Positions 1 to 11,633 of a stretch of 64,000 nt of DNA are shown piece by piece. Source of the stretch: Trichobilharzia regenti (Eukaryota; Platyhelminthes; Trematoda; Strigeidida; Schistosomatidae); NCBI GenBank assembly GCA_944472135.2, contig OX235263.1, positions 83,856,721 to 83,920,720 of the forward strand, given 5' to 3'. A program made the position numbers and the translations under genes. The notes beneath the pieces are model-generated. The model was given only the letters and a program-made list of their open reading frames with translations, searched no databases and was not told where the DNA came from. Positions within the stretch are counted from its first letter, which is position 1; each line of letters starts with the position of its first letter.

Positions 1-1690
1 GGAACATAGGGGTGTAATACACAACGATCCCCAGGCTATACGTGAACTCCTCAGTGAGTGGTTTTGCAATGACACCAGAGTGCACCCGACCCCAAATTTC
101 CAGATGACCTGCAAAAGTAACCACAAATTACGAGAGATAAACTTTAATATACAAAATATAGACTCAGCGATTAAGACATTGAAGTCAAATGGCAGTACTA
201 GAACAGACGACATACCATCTGTCATTTACAAAAATGGTAGAACGGAAATGGTAGTCTTGTTACTTAGAATATCTACTCTGTCACTGGAAACTGGAACTTA
301 TCCTGAAGTGTGGAAAACCATATACATATTACCTAAGCACAAAGCAGGGACCAAATACAGTGCATGCAACTATAGACCTATCAACATAATACCGGGAATA
401 TCACGAATAATGGAGAAAGTGGTTAAAGACCAAGTGTCAGACGACTTACTAGAACATGAACTTATCAATCCATCACAACACGGATTCCTCAAAATCAGGT
501 CATGTGTGACCTGTCACATTGACTTTTTCAACAAAGTTACAGGAAGTAGGGACGACAGAGAACTAGTAATTGTGCTATATTTCGATATAACAAAAGCCTT
601 TGATAGAGTCCCCCACAATCTGCTAGTCAGCAGGTTATGCTAGCTAGGGATATGTGGCCCTCTTCTGAGCTGGATAAAATCATTTCTCTGTGGCCGAGGT
701 CAGATAACGAAAGTTGGCTCGATAATCTCATGGCCTAAACCAGTAAGTAGTGATGTAATACAGGGAAGTGTATTAGGCCCACTCCTATTCATAATATATA
801 TAAACAGTATCTGTGAATGCTTTAGTGTTGGTAAATACTATATGCAGATGACTTAAAAGTGACCTATAAATGCAAGAACACAGATCTCGGAATAACAGTA
901 AACGCCATACAGCAAGAATTAGAAAAAATGGATAGATGGTAAGACACCTGGCAACTCCAGTTTAATGTCGACAAATGTGGCTGGCTCTGCATAGGTTGCA
1001 ACAATTTAGAACTTGACCTGACAATTCAAGGCCATGCACTCTTACGACCGGAATCTGTATTGGACCTAGGACTGAAATACTCAAATGACTTATCATTTTC
1101 TGAATACATCTCCAAACAAGTGTCAAAGTCACGCAGACTTATCGGCTTTCTACTCAGGAACTTCTAAAGAAATGAGTCCGGAATTCTGTTGTACAAGGTT
1201 TATGTGCGTCCTTTATTTGATTACTGTTCACTCATGTATAGTAGTATACGCATAGAGGACAAATTGAAAGTCGAGGGAGTGCAGAGGTACTTCACGTCAA
1301 AATTACTTGCAACCGAAAATGGTGCGAACTACTCCACTAGATGTGATTCCCTAGGACTAGAAACACTATGGCTAAGACGCCTGAGACTAAGCTTAACACT
1401 TTACTATAAGCTTCTAAATCACTTAGTTTTTACCTCTACTAATGGCACTCAACTTTCAGATGACAATAGCTACAAACTAAGACATACTAAGGGTACAGTA
1501 GCTATCGAACAATGTAAAACAGCCACCAGGCAAAAGTTCTACAGATATGGAATAAAATACCAATGGAAATGCATCAAGCAGGTACATCGGCCTCCTTCAA
1601 AAAAGTGCTTAACGACAAACTACAAGAGTTTGCAAACGATAGTAGTCCTAGTTCCTATCTGAGAGCCTCCGAAATTATAGGTCCATTTAA
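1..1690 (+). pseudogene. Reverse transcriptase ORF2 remnant of CR1-like element
   Basis: Translation across frames gives the fingers and palm of a non-LTR reverse transcriptase: NYRPINI, a QHGF block, YFDITKAFDRV and a QGSVLGPLLF block. These align collinearly with the better copy at 22,436-25,621. The first open stretch ends at a stop near 642 (after LLVSRLC), the sequence continues in another frame, and the catalytic FADD box is damaged near 838-852, where a frame change removes the aspartates. The thumb and C-terminal part (1,189-1,662) remain open in a third frame. It cannot encode an active enzyme. Confidence 0.8.
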
Positions 1691-2590
1691 TGTATGAGCT
1701 TAAATACTACACCTGTTGTTTTTGCCTATATTTATAATTTCAGATAAAACATTAACAGTTAAGATACTTACCCTCAAACGGACTAGAAATTTCGTTTGTA
1801 AAACTTCTACCCAACACAATAAGCGGAATAAAATGGACATAAACCGACAACATGAAAAAGGTATAACTCACTGCAACATCACATGGACAGATGGACGCTA
1901 GTCGGGCATCATATATGCCTCACCAACTACAACTCAACTTTCCCAAGATAATGTGGGGAACTTATATCCATAATGTTGCTGAGTAGTTAATATTCACAAC
2001 TCTCGTCGGAACAACTGAAATGCAAAACCCTTCATCGCGAGAAGAAAACAAGCAGTAGAATTCCATTAATTAATGCGTCTAAAGCTTGTGTATTTTACTC
2101 CAAACAATGACATTGCAGATCAAGTGAGATAAACATATCACTGATTTCAAAATAGCACATCAATGAACTATAATTCAAGGATTCTGCCCACAACGAAGTT
2201 ATGTATGAAAATTGACTTCAAGCTTTATCTTTTTTCCCAGGCACTTATAACCCATCCACCAAAGACCTGGGTTTTTCGTTAATGCGAAGACAATACTTTT
2301 GTATTTCCTGATGTGTTGCACTCACTGAAAATCTAGCGGATTTTTCCAACTGTGCACAGAAATGATTGTACATAAGTGAAAAGAATGTTTTATACTACTG
2401 GGATTAACATTTATCAAGTGTGTGTATAATCTCCAGAGTACATGTGAAACATATTTTGCTGTCTACTGTAAAATGAGACTGAAAAATATGGTCCTATTTC
2501 TGTAACAATTTGATGATGCCCGTAAACTGGCGTCCCTCATGTACTGTACTATGAGAATAAATTTATTTATTTATTATTTATTTATTTAGG
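1..2590 (+). mobile_element. Decayed 5'-truncated CR1-like non-LTR retrotransposon (copy A)
   Basis: The window opens inside a reverse transcriptase ORF and continues into a 3' untranslated tail ending in a TTTATTTATT-type simple repeat at about 2,556-2,590. Part of the 3' tail (about 2,125-2,300) resembles the 3' tails of the two CR1-like copies at 21.3-27.4 and 27.5-32.7 kb, but the protein is clearly diverged from theirs, so this is an older or different subfamily. The 3' end abuts the LTR that starts near 2,602. The 5' end lies outside the window. Confidence 0.8.
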
Positions 2591-2601
2591 AGTCTCTTAT
2601 C

Positions 2602-2968
2602 CTCGTAAATGCAGTTGATGATTGAACGATTAGTTCATGGTTGTTTGCTCAAACCCAACTCCTTCATATTTTTCGCGGGAGTCTTCGATAGTGCAGTCAT
2701 CGTCTCATCGTTCGCTGCTCAGGGAAGATAAAAGAACTATCAGAAGTATTATCATGATTTATTGTTATAACATTTATTCTTAGGCCTTGTGTAATAACCT
2801 TATTGTTGGTTATATGTTGGCGTAAGAATAAAGGATTCTTGAGTCACCAATCAGTGTTCTGGTTTTCGCGTTGGTTAATACAAAGTGTTTCTGAAAGTCT
2901 TCGACGGACAGGGTGAGGTCCAGTGTAGCAAGAGCTGGACATTGACAGTTTGTGAGACTTGGCTGACA
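2602..2968 (+). repeat. 5' LTR of outer BEL/Pao-derived element
   Basis: About 365 bp, alignable with the LTRs at 4,711, 11,274, 13,387, 15,401 and 16,195. Better-preserved copies begin TGTCA and end TGACA, giving short inverted termini; here the end TGACA is at 2,964-2,968 and the start is eroded. It contains the AATAAAGGATTCTT stretch shared by all copies, a likely polyadenylation signal. It is closest to the LTR at 13,387-13,955, consistent with the two being the pair of one element. Confidence 0.8.
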
Positions 2969-3147
2969 TAGGTGCCATCTTGTATGGTTTGGTATGGTCC
3001 TGATATGAATGGTTCGTAAAGAGCTTTGATCAATACATATATCAAACTCAACTGTTATGATAGTGTTATGCAGTCCTTATATGGTCACTAAAACTGTTTC
3101 ATTGTAAACCCCGGTGAACTTTTCTGGAATTTTGGTCAAGTTCAATG

Positions 3148-4090
3148 ATGCCTGGGTCAAAGAAGGGACAAAGCGTCTTGTAAGCAAGCAGGAAAGTAAG
3201 TAATGCTGAGATGCTTGTTAATTGCAATGATATGTATGATGCTCAGCATGATGGTCTTTTGTTCATGTTTCGCGGTCTAAGGATAATAGGCCTAAATTTG
3301 AACCGCGATGTTTCGATGGAAACCCGGATGATTATTTACAGTTTGTTAAGGATTTTCAAATCATGTTGAGTAGTTTTTTATTAAATGATGAAATGAAGTT
3401 GATGTATTTGATGAGGTACTGCACTGGAGTTGCTTCAAGAGCTATACAGTGCTGTAAGTTGATGCCCCCAAACGAAGGATACTCTGAGGCTATGAGTATA
3501 CTGCGTCAAAGATTCGGAAGAATTTAGATGATTGTAGGGAACGTATTCGAGGCTGCTAAAGGTAATGGTAGTCAATTACGAGATGAATCCAAGGCACTCT
3601 CTGAGTTTTTCGATAATCTGATGACCTAAAAGAATACGTTGATTTCGATGAGTTGCATGAGTGATCTGAACTGAAGTTCAGTCGTGGAGGCAATAGCGAG
3701 AGGACTACCAACTCGACTGCAAAAAAGTGGGTGAAGATAAGCTCCCTTATAGAGGATGAAGGTACTGAGCCAAAGTTTGATGATATTCTCAGACCGGTAA
3801 AAGATAGTATCAATCAAGATATAAGAAAGTTTACCAATATATTGCATCCCACCCCTAGAGTGGAGCAGTCTGAGAGCAAAACTCAATCATTGATGACGAA
3901 AGGGTCTCACAGAGGTGGATATCGAGAAGGCTCTATGATGTCTAGTAATCCATATGAACTTATTGAGTGTAACAGCTTTCTTGGGACATCCGCAACAGAT
4001 AGGTTACAAGTTGCGAGACAAACACAGTTGTGTTTTACATATTTGCAACAAGTGCATACAAAGGCAAACTGTGAATCTGAACAAAGCAAG
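3148..4090 (+). pseudogene. BEL/Pao-type Gag remnant
   Basis: Starts at an ATG in the same MPGSKKGQSV context as the other copies but meets a stop within about a dozen codons. Gag-like sequence follows in shifted frames: a conserved FDGNPDDYLQF-type block near 3,310-3,350, the EAMSILRQRF motif near 3,490-3,510, and an open stretch from 3,731 (KISSLIEDEG onward). The zinc-knuckle region reads CFTYLQQVHTKANC, so the second Cys of the usual CX2C is replaced. Homology ends at the hairpin insertion near 4,075. Non-functional. Confidence 0.75.
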
Positions 4091-4641
4091 AACTACAGTT
4101 TTAGGAGAATTAAATGGTACCATCTTTTATTTCGTTGCCTTCTCGTCAGCTGCTTACATGGCAAAGACATTATTAAATATATCTACAACAACAATTTTAA
4201 CATACTTGCACAGATTTAAGTTTAAACATAAATCAATCGATCAATATACTCATACACTAAAAATATATACATGTATAAATATGCAATATTAACCACTATT
4301 CCGAACAATAATAATCAAACACAATGGAAACTTTTAGCATTTCACATTCGGATGAAAGAGAGGTGAAATGCTAAAAGTCTCCATTGTGTTTGATTATTAT
4401 TGTTCGGAATAGTGGTTAATATTGCATAATTATATATGTATAAATTTTTAGTGTATGAGTATATTGATCGATTGATTTATGTTTAAACTTAAATCTGTGC
4501 AAGTATGTTAAAACTGTTGTTGTAGATATATTTAATAATGACTTTGCCATGTAAGCAGCTGACGAGAAGACAACGCAACAAAAGATGGAACCATTTAATT
4601 ATCGTAAAATTGTAGGTCTTGCTTTATTCAAATTCATTAAG
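4067..4641. repeat. Near-perfect hairpin: about 279-bp arms, 17-nt loop
   Basis: Left arm 4,067-4,345 and right arm 4,363-4,641 are reverse complements with only scattered mismatches, separated by a 17-nt loop (4,346-4,362). It interrupts the Gag remnant: Gag homology stops near 4,075 and resumes near 4,665, compared with the uninterrupted copy around 19,560-19,600. GTGA occurs at both junctions (near 4,070 and 4,669) and might be a target duplication. There is no coding content beyond shadows, and I do not recognise the arm sequence. A fold-back element or an inverted duplication of a host fragment are both possible. Confidence 0.7.
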
Positions 4642-4710
4642 GGGAAAAAGTGTATGAAACTAAGAAACCGTGAGCAAGTTTAGTAGTAATCTAAATGTGA
4701 AGTCACCGCC

Positions 4711-5070
4711 TGTTAACCACGTCCCGTAAACCGTTAATGCCCAGCTCTTGCTACGCTCGGGCTCACGCTGTTCCTTGAAGTTTCTCAGAAACGCTTAGTA
4801 ATAACGGACGAAAAAACCAAAACACCGATTGGTGACTCGAGGATTCTTTATTGTAACACCAACATATAAACAATGTTACAACTAAGGTCTGTGAACAAAT
4901 ATTACAATAATAAATCACAAGATTACTTCTGACGGTTTTCTGCTGACTTCTTTCTGAACAGCGACCGATGGGACGATGACTGTCGTATCGATGTCTCCAC
5001 GAAAATATAGGGAAGTTGGGTTTGAGCAAACAACCATGAATTGATCGTTCAATCTTGAACTACATTGACA
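4711..5070 (-). repeat. 3' LTR of BEL/Pao element
   Basis: 360 bp. On the minus strand it begins TGTCAATGTAG (at 5,070) and ends TTAACA (at 4,711). It matches 11,274-11,633 base for base over the central part; the differences lie mostly near the two ends. Confidence 0.85.
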
Positions 5071-6221
5071 CTCCCCGCCAAAATACGGATCCATCTCGTT
5101 TTTCCATCACGACCAATACACGTTGACTTGGATGCCATTGCGAGAACCTGGGTCACATGGACAGAGCTGAAATGGAAAACAAACAGAAAAGCCAACACAC
5201 GACATGCATACTCACAGCACAATCCCACACATCGATGACGACCTGCGCCTCCAGATAAAGGCCTCCTCTTGACACCTCCTCTTGCAACACAATCGCCACT
5301 TGCTAGAATGACTCTTGCATAATCCAACGTGACCATAGCACCACCTCATGATACTCCACGCACATCCTCTTATCTACTCGCTACCAATTACCACTGCAAT
5401 CGCCTGTCACTCATTCTGCCTCAGTTCTAGTAATGGTGACGTACGCAAGACACAGCCGTCTACACTCTTTCTCCCCGGCGTGTGGGATCACTGCTAATCA
5501 TTATCTCCGTATGCATTTCATTCTCACCAATAGCATCCCCGGCGTATACGACCCATCTGCTGTCTTTAACATCAGTCAATTCATTCACGGATGTAGAAGA
5601 CTAGAAACAACTTCAGAAGTAATCACGACGAAAATTTTAACAAAATTACGCAATAACAACAAGGTACGAAAACAACGAGTAAACACCATGAATCCAAAAA
5701 ACACCAATTGATATGACACACCACACATATATACAAACAGTACACACAAACTCGCAGATCGTGTCTCGATGGAATTCCTTTGAAGAATCGCAGGACTTAC
5801 ACCAGTACGCCTGCAACCCTTCACAGGTTGACGATTGTAAGTTGTGGAATGTCCGGACACAAACAAGATTAACCAACAATTACGATAATTGGAACTCACA
5901 AAATTATTTAACACAAACATATGTACAATCAATACATCAAATGTTGTGGATTCCGGAATGACAAACTACCCTTGAAGAACTGTAGGACTTACAGCAGTAC
6001 GCCTACATTCCTTCTCAGGTTGATGATCCAAGTGGGAGTCGTCCGGACACAAACAGAATTACCAACAGCTAGATGACAGATGATATCAATTCAGTATATA
6101 CAATATGAACATATGTACAAAATCACACACCAAGCACATTGGACTGCTCATTGATGCGCTACCCTTTGAAGAATTGTAGGACTTACAGCAGTACGCCTAC
6201 AACCCTTCTCAGGTTGACGCT
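5071..6221 (-). repeat. 3' noncoding region of BEL/Pao element with about 190-bp tandem repeats
   Basis: Lies between the pol stop and the 3' LTR. The part 5,071-5,960 is almost identical to 16,567-17,457 (same orientation) and, in inverted form, matches 20,657 to about 21,300. Three units, each starting with a GAAGAA(T/C)(C/T)G(C/T)AGGACTTAC block, begin near 5,780, 5,970 and 6,168, i.e. about 190-200 bp apart. The pol-less copies carry only two units (17,275 and 17,466). Short ORFs in both strands here look incidental because they overlap each other and have no recognisable domain. Confidence 0.75.
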
Positions 6222-7130
6222 CTAGGTTGGAAAATCGTCTAGTGTTTCATCCTCCGACTCTCTACTCTCAGCACCTTCCAGTAGACACAGTTTTCTAATA
6301 TCTCGCACCAACATGCCACAACTTGTTCTCACCTCAACCGTCCTCACCAATCCATCACCACTACAGATTAGCCTTACTACCACTCCCAAAGGCCACCTAC
6401 CTGTGGCACATTTATCTGCTACTAATACTATGTCACCAACCTTTAAGTTTCGGCACAACTTTTTCCACTTGTCTCTGGTTTGCAGTGTTAGAACATACTC
6501 CTTTAACCATCTTTTCCAAAATATATCTTTCATGTGCCTGGCTTGTTTCCATCTTTTAATCGTAGGTATTCCTTCCCCGCTTGAGTCCTCTATGCCAGGG
6601 TTGCCTCTCAATAACAATAATTTGTTTGGGGTTAACACATCAAAATCCTTGACGTCGTCCCTCACAGGTGATAACGGCCGGTCATTTAATATTCGTTCAG
6701 CTTCACAAAAAAATGTCTCCAGCGTTTCGTCATTCAAACTCTGGTTTTTAATTATGGAGCTTAAAATACGCTTGATAATTCCTATAAGTCTTTCCCATAG
6801 CCTGCCTCTATGGCTGGCATGTGGTGGGTTGAAGTGCCACTCGATGTTCCTTTTCAGTAACTCTTCATGAACTCTCGTTTGGGGACCTTCGAAGTACTCT
6901 TTAAGCTCGGCGTGACAGCCAACAAAATTAGTCCCTCTGTCGCTGAACATCATCTTCGGTACACCCCGGCGATTTATAAATCTATGTAATGCTAGCACGA
7001 ATGAATCAGTAGTTAGCGTATGAACCATCTCAATATGCACAGCTCTCATTTTCAAACAGGTGAATAAACAGCCATATCTTTTACATAGGGTTCTGCCTCT
7101 CTTCACTACAAAAGGTCCGAACAAATCCAC
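6222..7130 (-). pseudogene. BEL/Pao integrase core and C-terminal DUF5641-like domain
   Basis: 302-codon open frame forming the C-terminal part of pol. An RNase H-fold DDE core is visible: first Asp in DLFGPF, second in SDRGTNF, Glu in WERLIGIIK, with KRYGCLFTC and AVHIE between them. A C-terminal DUF5641-like region follows (KVGDIVLVAD, then RWPLGVVVRL), ending DDFPT. The enzyme would insert the element cDNA into the host genome. It is out of frame with the upstream pol segment: the two frames overlap at 7,106-7,130 and a single-base difference in a G run near 7,115 separates them. Without that frame change it would be the normal C terminus of the 1,254-codon ORF. Confidence 0.9.
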
Positions 7131-10100
7131 CCTACGTACTCAAATGGATAATTCCCTTCAGAAGCTTGCCACGCTAGGAGTGGTGCCATCATCTTTTGTG
7201 CTGGACGAGCATTTCGGAGTTTACATTCCATGCACTTATCAATTATTTTACGGACAGCGGTACCTCCCTTCACTATCCAGAACTTACATCGAATACTTGA
7301 TAGTACTTGCGAAGTACCCAAATGACCTTCAAGAACATGGTAGTGTCTTATAATGAGATCAGTGACTGGATGGTAGCAAGGTAATAAAGCCGGATGACGG
7401 GTCTCATATGACGATTCTAACATTTGTAGACGTCCACCAACTCTAGCGATCCCTTCGGAAACTATCGGAGATAATCTATCTAACCGCACCTTGAAATCTG
7501 CGAAATCGGGACTATCCTCCTTGGCAATCTCACCCCACGCTTCCCACTGAGCAGCCCTCAAAATCGCTAACTCTGCATTTCTAATATCTTCGACTCTCAA
7601 AGGCCCCACATTCATATTTTCGTATCCCGCAAGATGCATGACCTTTAAATACGTAACATATCGTGTCAACCACGCAACAGCTTTCAGTAGTTTGTACCAA
7701 GAAGAATAATATTTAAAAAGTGGATGTAAACCTGAATGTCTTTCTTGAGTAGATGTTAAACTGACACTTGTCTTCAACTCCAAGGCACACTCGTTTATCG
7801 GTGGTTCATCTTCTCTACGAGGCCACATACTATCAGCCCTTAGCAAGAACTCTGGACCTTTCCACCACTTATTTTTAACCACATTCATATCAATAACTCC
7901 TCGCGAGGCTAGATCAGCTGGATTTTTTCCAGACGGTACGTACCTCCACTGCTCAACAGTTGTTAGTTCACGAATTTGAGATACTCTGTTAGCTACAAAA
8001 CATGCATATCTTGCTGACTCGTTGCGTATATAATATATCACAGACATCGAATCAGTCCAAAACGTTACGGGATACTTGGGGTAATCCAACTCTTTACACA
8101 CCGTTGTGAATAACTGCGCAGCTAGTAAGGCTGCAGCAAGTTCTAATCTCGGAATCGAAACCGTCTTTAGAGGTGCAACTCTAGATTTACCCATCACCAG
8201 GCTAACATCTATATCATTCCTTAAGGTGGTTCTGATGTATACGGCTGCACCAAATCCAACCTCAGAGGCATCAGAAAAAACATGGAAGTCAATTATATCA
8301 TGATTTCTCGACGGCTTAAGTGGACGTGAGACGGAATGTAGATTCAGCATTCTTAAACTGTTAACCCACCCCTTCCACTCTTCTCTCTGCCTCTCACTTA
8401 ATGGTTCATCCCACTGTAACCCTTTCCTGCATGTCTCTTGAAATAACCTCCTAGCCGGAAGTAGATAAGGTGCTACTAATCCAAGTGGGTCAAACACGGA
8501 CGACAACACAGAGAGCACACCTCTCCGAGTAACTGGCTTATCAATATCACCAACACTAAATCCAAAGGTATCAGAGTTCACATCCCATCGCATACCTAAT
8601 GTGCGTTCAACTGGTAGAGTATCAACAGGCAAATCTCGTACGGTAGGTGCTCTGTCTTCTGGATCTATATGCTTCAAAACGTCTAGGCTGTTCGAGACCC
8701 ACTTAGTTAGACGAAAGCCGGCCTTAGCTAACACTTCAGTGATGCTTGTTGCAAATCTAACTGCAGACTTATCATCATCGAAGGAGGCTAAACAATCATC
8801 CACGTAGAAGCAACAATCTATGACGTCCAGCAAATCATTAGAACCAAATGTGGACACTGCCTTTCGTAGAGCAAAATTAGCACAAAACGGGGAGGACGTG
8901 GCACCAAATGGATGCACTGTCATCCTATATTCTGACACCTTACCACAAGGACCGTCATCAAACCACAAAAACCTCAAGTGATCTCTGTCACTCTCTGGCA
9001 CCTTCACCTGTAGGAACATTTCCTCAATATCCGCCGCGACAGCAACTGTAAACTTTCTGAATCTCAATAGCAGTCCCACTAATGAGCTCACGCAATCTGG
9101 GCCACTATACAGATTATCATTTAAAGAGACTCCTTCATGTTTCGCAGAACAATCAAACACCACACGGAGTTTACCTGGCTTCCTCGGGTTAAAGACGGGA
9201 TGATGGGGCAAATACCACTTCCCTGGCTCACTCTGATCAACTAGTCTTTCAACGTAACCCTTCATTATATGTTTATCGACGACTTCCTTATATTTGGACC
9301 AGAGTTCTGCATCTGACAGAAATTTCTTCTGTAAACCCATTAGTCTCTTAAGAGCAACTTTCCTATTACAAACCAACTGTCTATCTTTGAATCTCCATGG
9401 TAGGCCAACGCTGAAACGCCCGTTTTCGTATTTACAAGAGTCCTCGGCTATTTTAACTGCTTTTAAGTCTTCTACAGAACGACCCTTCCCTGGGACACCG
9501 CAGTCACAAAACTCCTTGTCATACATATTTTTAATCATAGTTTCTAGTTTGTCCCCATCGTTTGCAACTAATGATGATATGTGGACTATGGGTATAGGTC
9601 CTCTCACTGTCCATCCCAGTGGTGTTTTCGTCGCGAACAGATCATCTCTACCTCCAAATCTCTCTTCTAATACCTTGTGAGCTTCTGGCACACTACATCC
9701 AATGAGTACTCTCACTCTTCCATCTTGCAGTGTTGGAAGAGGTATGTCACACAGGTATGGCTTACCGACAACCGTTTCACGACTAGGTACTATAGCTTCG
9801 CCAAGTTTCATACTGGAGGTAGTGTAAGCAGTATCCACTTCCACGGTTTCCCCAGTAGCCAAGGATTCTAACTGAAATGACACTCGCTCACATACTACTG
9901 TTTTCGCAGAATTGAAAGTATTTACAACCAAGGGTTGCTTTGGGCCTTTAATACCCAAGCAACCAGCCAGTTCAGCATCTATCAATGTAACGTCTGAACC
10001 ATTATCCAACAATGCATAAGTCTCTACTGAAGATTTCGGTCCTTTCACCTTAACTGGTAATACCCCTAAGAAAACTTGTGGGATGTCAAGGGGTCTAGAG

Positions 10101-10870
10101 ATACTATTACAATTAACCGAACTCCCAGGTTCGTTCACTGTCCTCAGAAGTGGGTGCATATCCGTTAAACCACTACTTCTTTTATTTGTCGCCTTACAAT
10201 TCCACTTTGTATGCCCAATCTTTAAACAACTGAAACACAGCCGCTTCTGCTTTGCCATTTTTAACCTTTCTACGGGTGACATAGCGATAAAGCGATTACA
10301 ATCACTCAATTGATGCATGTTATGGCAAACAATACACTCATCCTTTCTCGTTGTGTCTTGAGACTTCACCACAAATGCCTTCCTTATATTCACTGGTTCC
10401 TTAGGTTCTACCTTAGAATGCAAAATGCTGGCGAATTTGCCCATCGCCTGGTTGACACTGTCCTTCACCAGTCTCAAAATATCAAACCTTGGCTCGATAC
10501 CCTCCTCCTCTATACGAGAGCTTATTTTTACCCACTTCCTTTGCAGCCGAGTAGGTAGGCGTCTCGCAATTACCTCTAGGACTGAGCTCGAGTTGAGGTC
10601 ACTCATGCAATTCATAGAAATCAAGGTATTCTTATAAGTCATAAGATTATCTAAAAACTCAGTAAGTGCCTTGGAGTCATCTTGAAGTTGACTGCCGTTA
10701 CCTTTGACAGCTTCGTATACGTTCCTTACAATCATTGAAGGTCTTCCAAACCTTTGACGTAATATGCTCATAGCCTCAGCGTATCCCTCATTAGGGGGCA
10801 TGAGCTTACAGCACTGTATAGCTCTTGCAGCATCTCCAGTGCAATACCTCATCAAATACATCAATTTCAA
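7106..10870 (-). pseudogene. BEL/Pao Gag-Pol: Gag C-terminus, protease, RT, RNase H, integrase zinc domain
   Basis: 1,254 codons. Residues 1-160 are the Gag part (EAMSILRQRF, LPTRLQRKW; DUF1759-like). Residues 179-225 hold CIVC...C and a CCHC knuckle (CFSCLKIGHTKWNC). The aspartic protease LLDNGSD is near 287-293, followed by the A17-like region. RT spans about 550-720 with AADIEEMF, HPFGATSSPF and the catalytic YVDD near 689-692. RNase H has SDAS near 865, LELAAALL and WTDS. The integrase HHCC zinc domain is near 1,176-1,217. The frame is lost after YVG, just before the integrase core. The upstream limit is a stop at about 10,881 that separates it from the Gag N-terminus. All visible catalytic motifs are intact, so the damage is recent. 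Confidence 0.92.
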
Positions 10871-10882
10871 TTCATCACTTAA

Positions 10883-11128
10883 TTAAAAACTACTCAGCAT
10901 GATCTCAAACTCCTTTACAAATTGTAAATAATCATCCGGGTTTCCATCGAAACACCGTGGTTCAAATTTAGGGAGTTTGATGTTCCTATTATCCCTGAAC
11001 GGCGAAACAGTAACATCAACCATGTCATGCTTAACATCAGACACATCGTTACAATTAACAGACAAGTCACCATGACTTACTTTCCTGTTTGCATCCAAGA
11101 CGCTCTGTCCCTTCTTTGACCCAGGCAT
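10883..11128 (-). pseudogene. BEL/Pao Gag N-terminus
   Basis: 81 codons beginning MPGSKKGQSV, with the FDGNPDDYLQF block near residues 60-70, ending at an in-frame TAA at 10,883-10,885. The related copies at 3,370-3,400 and 16,140-16,170 have Leu or Ile codons and no stop at this point, so the TAA is a copy-specific nonsense mutation. The reading frame is otherwise continuous with the 1,254-codon ORF downstream. Confidence 0.85.
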
Positions 11129-11273
11129 TGTTGAACTTGACCCAATTCCAAAACAGTTCCAGATATTGCTTGTTCAAAGAGGACTTGACCGGCACCAGGA
11201 AAAGTGAACGGTGACTATCCAAACTGTCACCAACGGTCAGAAACAGTCGAAAACTGACTTCACCGTCAGAAAC
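11129..11273 (-). other. 5' leader of BEL/Pao element
   Basis: About 145 bp between the 5' LTR and the Gag ATG; nearly identical to 15,770-15,914. It probably holds the primer binding site directly after the LTR, but I could not match it to a tRNA 3' end with confidence. Confidence 0.6.
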
Positions 11274-11633
11274 TGTCAGCCACATCTCGTAAACCGTTAA
11301 TGCCCAGCTCTTGCTACGCTCGGGCTCACGCTGTTCCTTGAAGTTTCTCAGAAACGCTTAGTAATAACGGACGAAAAAACCAAAACACCGATTGGTGACT
11401 CGAGGATTCTTTATTGTAACACCAACATATAAACAATGTTACAACTAAGGTCTGTGAACAAATATTACAATAATAAATCACAAGATTACTTCTGACGGTT
11501 TTCTGCTGACTTCTTTCTGAACAGCGACCGATGGGACGATGACTGTCCTATTGGTGCCTCCGCGAAAATATAGGGAAGTTGGGTTTGAGCAAACAACCAT
11601 GAATTGATCGTTCAATCTTTAACTGCATTGACA
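11274..11633 (-). repeat. 5' LTR of BEL/Pao element
   Basis: 360 bp. On the minus strand it starts TGTCAATGCAG (11,633) and ends GGCTGACA (11,274). It pairs with 4,711-5,070. Roughly a dozen differences are concentrated at the two ends, while the central 250 bp look identical. Confidence 0.85.

Larger units (their letters stand above)
4711..11633 (-). mobile_element. Near-complete BEL/Pao LTR retrotransposon
   Basis: 6.9 kb, minus strand: 5' LTR 11,274-11,633, gag-pol 11,128 to about 6,222, 3' noncoding 5,071-6,221 with tandem repeats, 3' LTR 4,711-5,070. Both LTRs are 360 bp and mostly identical. Pol order is protease, RT, RNase H, integrase, as in BEL/Pao. It sits inside the plus-strand element 2,602-13,955; GTCACC (left) and GTCATC (right) close to the junctions may be the target duplication, with 2-3 extra bases next to the LTR ends. 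One in-frame stop in gag and one single-base frameshift before the integrase core make this copy defective. Confidence 0.9.

Noticed and set aside
5433..5711. 92-codon ORF repeated unchanged at 16,929 (+) and 20,907 (-)
   Set aside because: Identity follows from recent copying of the Pao 3' noncoding region. It is antisense to the element, overlaps other ORFs of similar length and has no domain.
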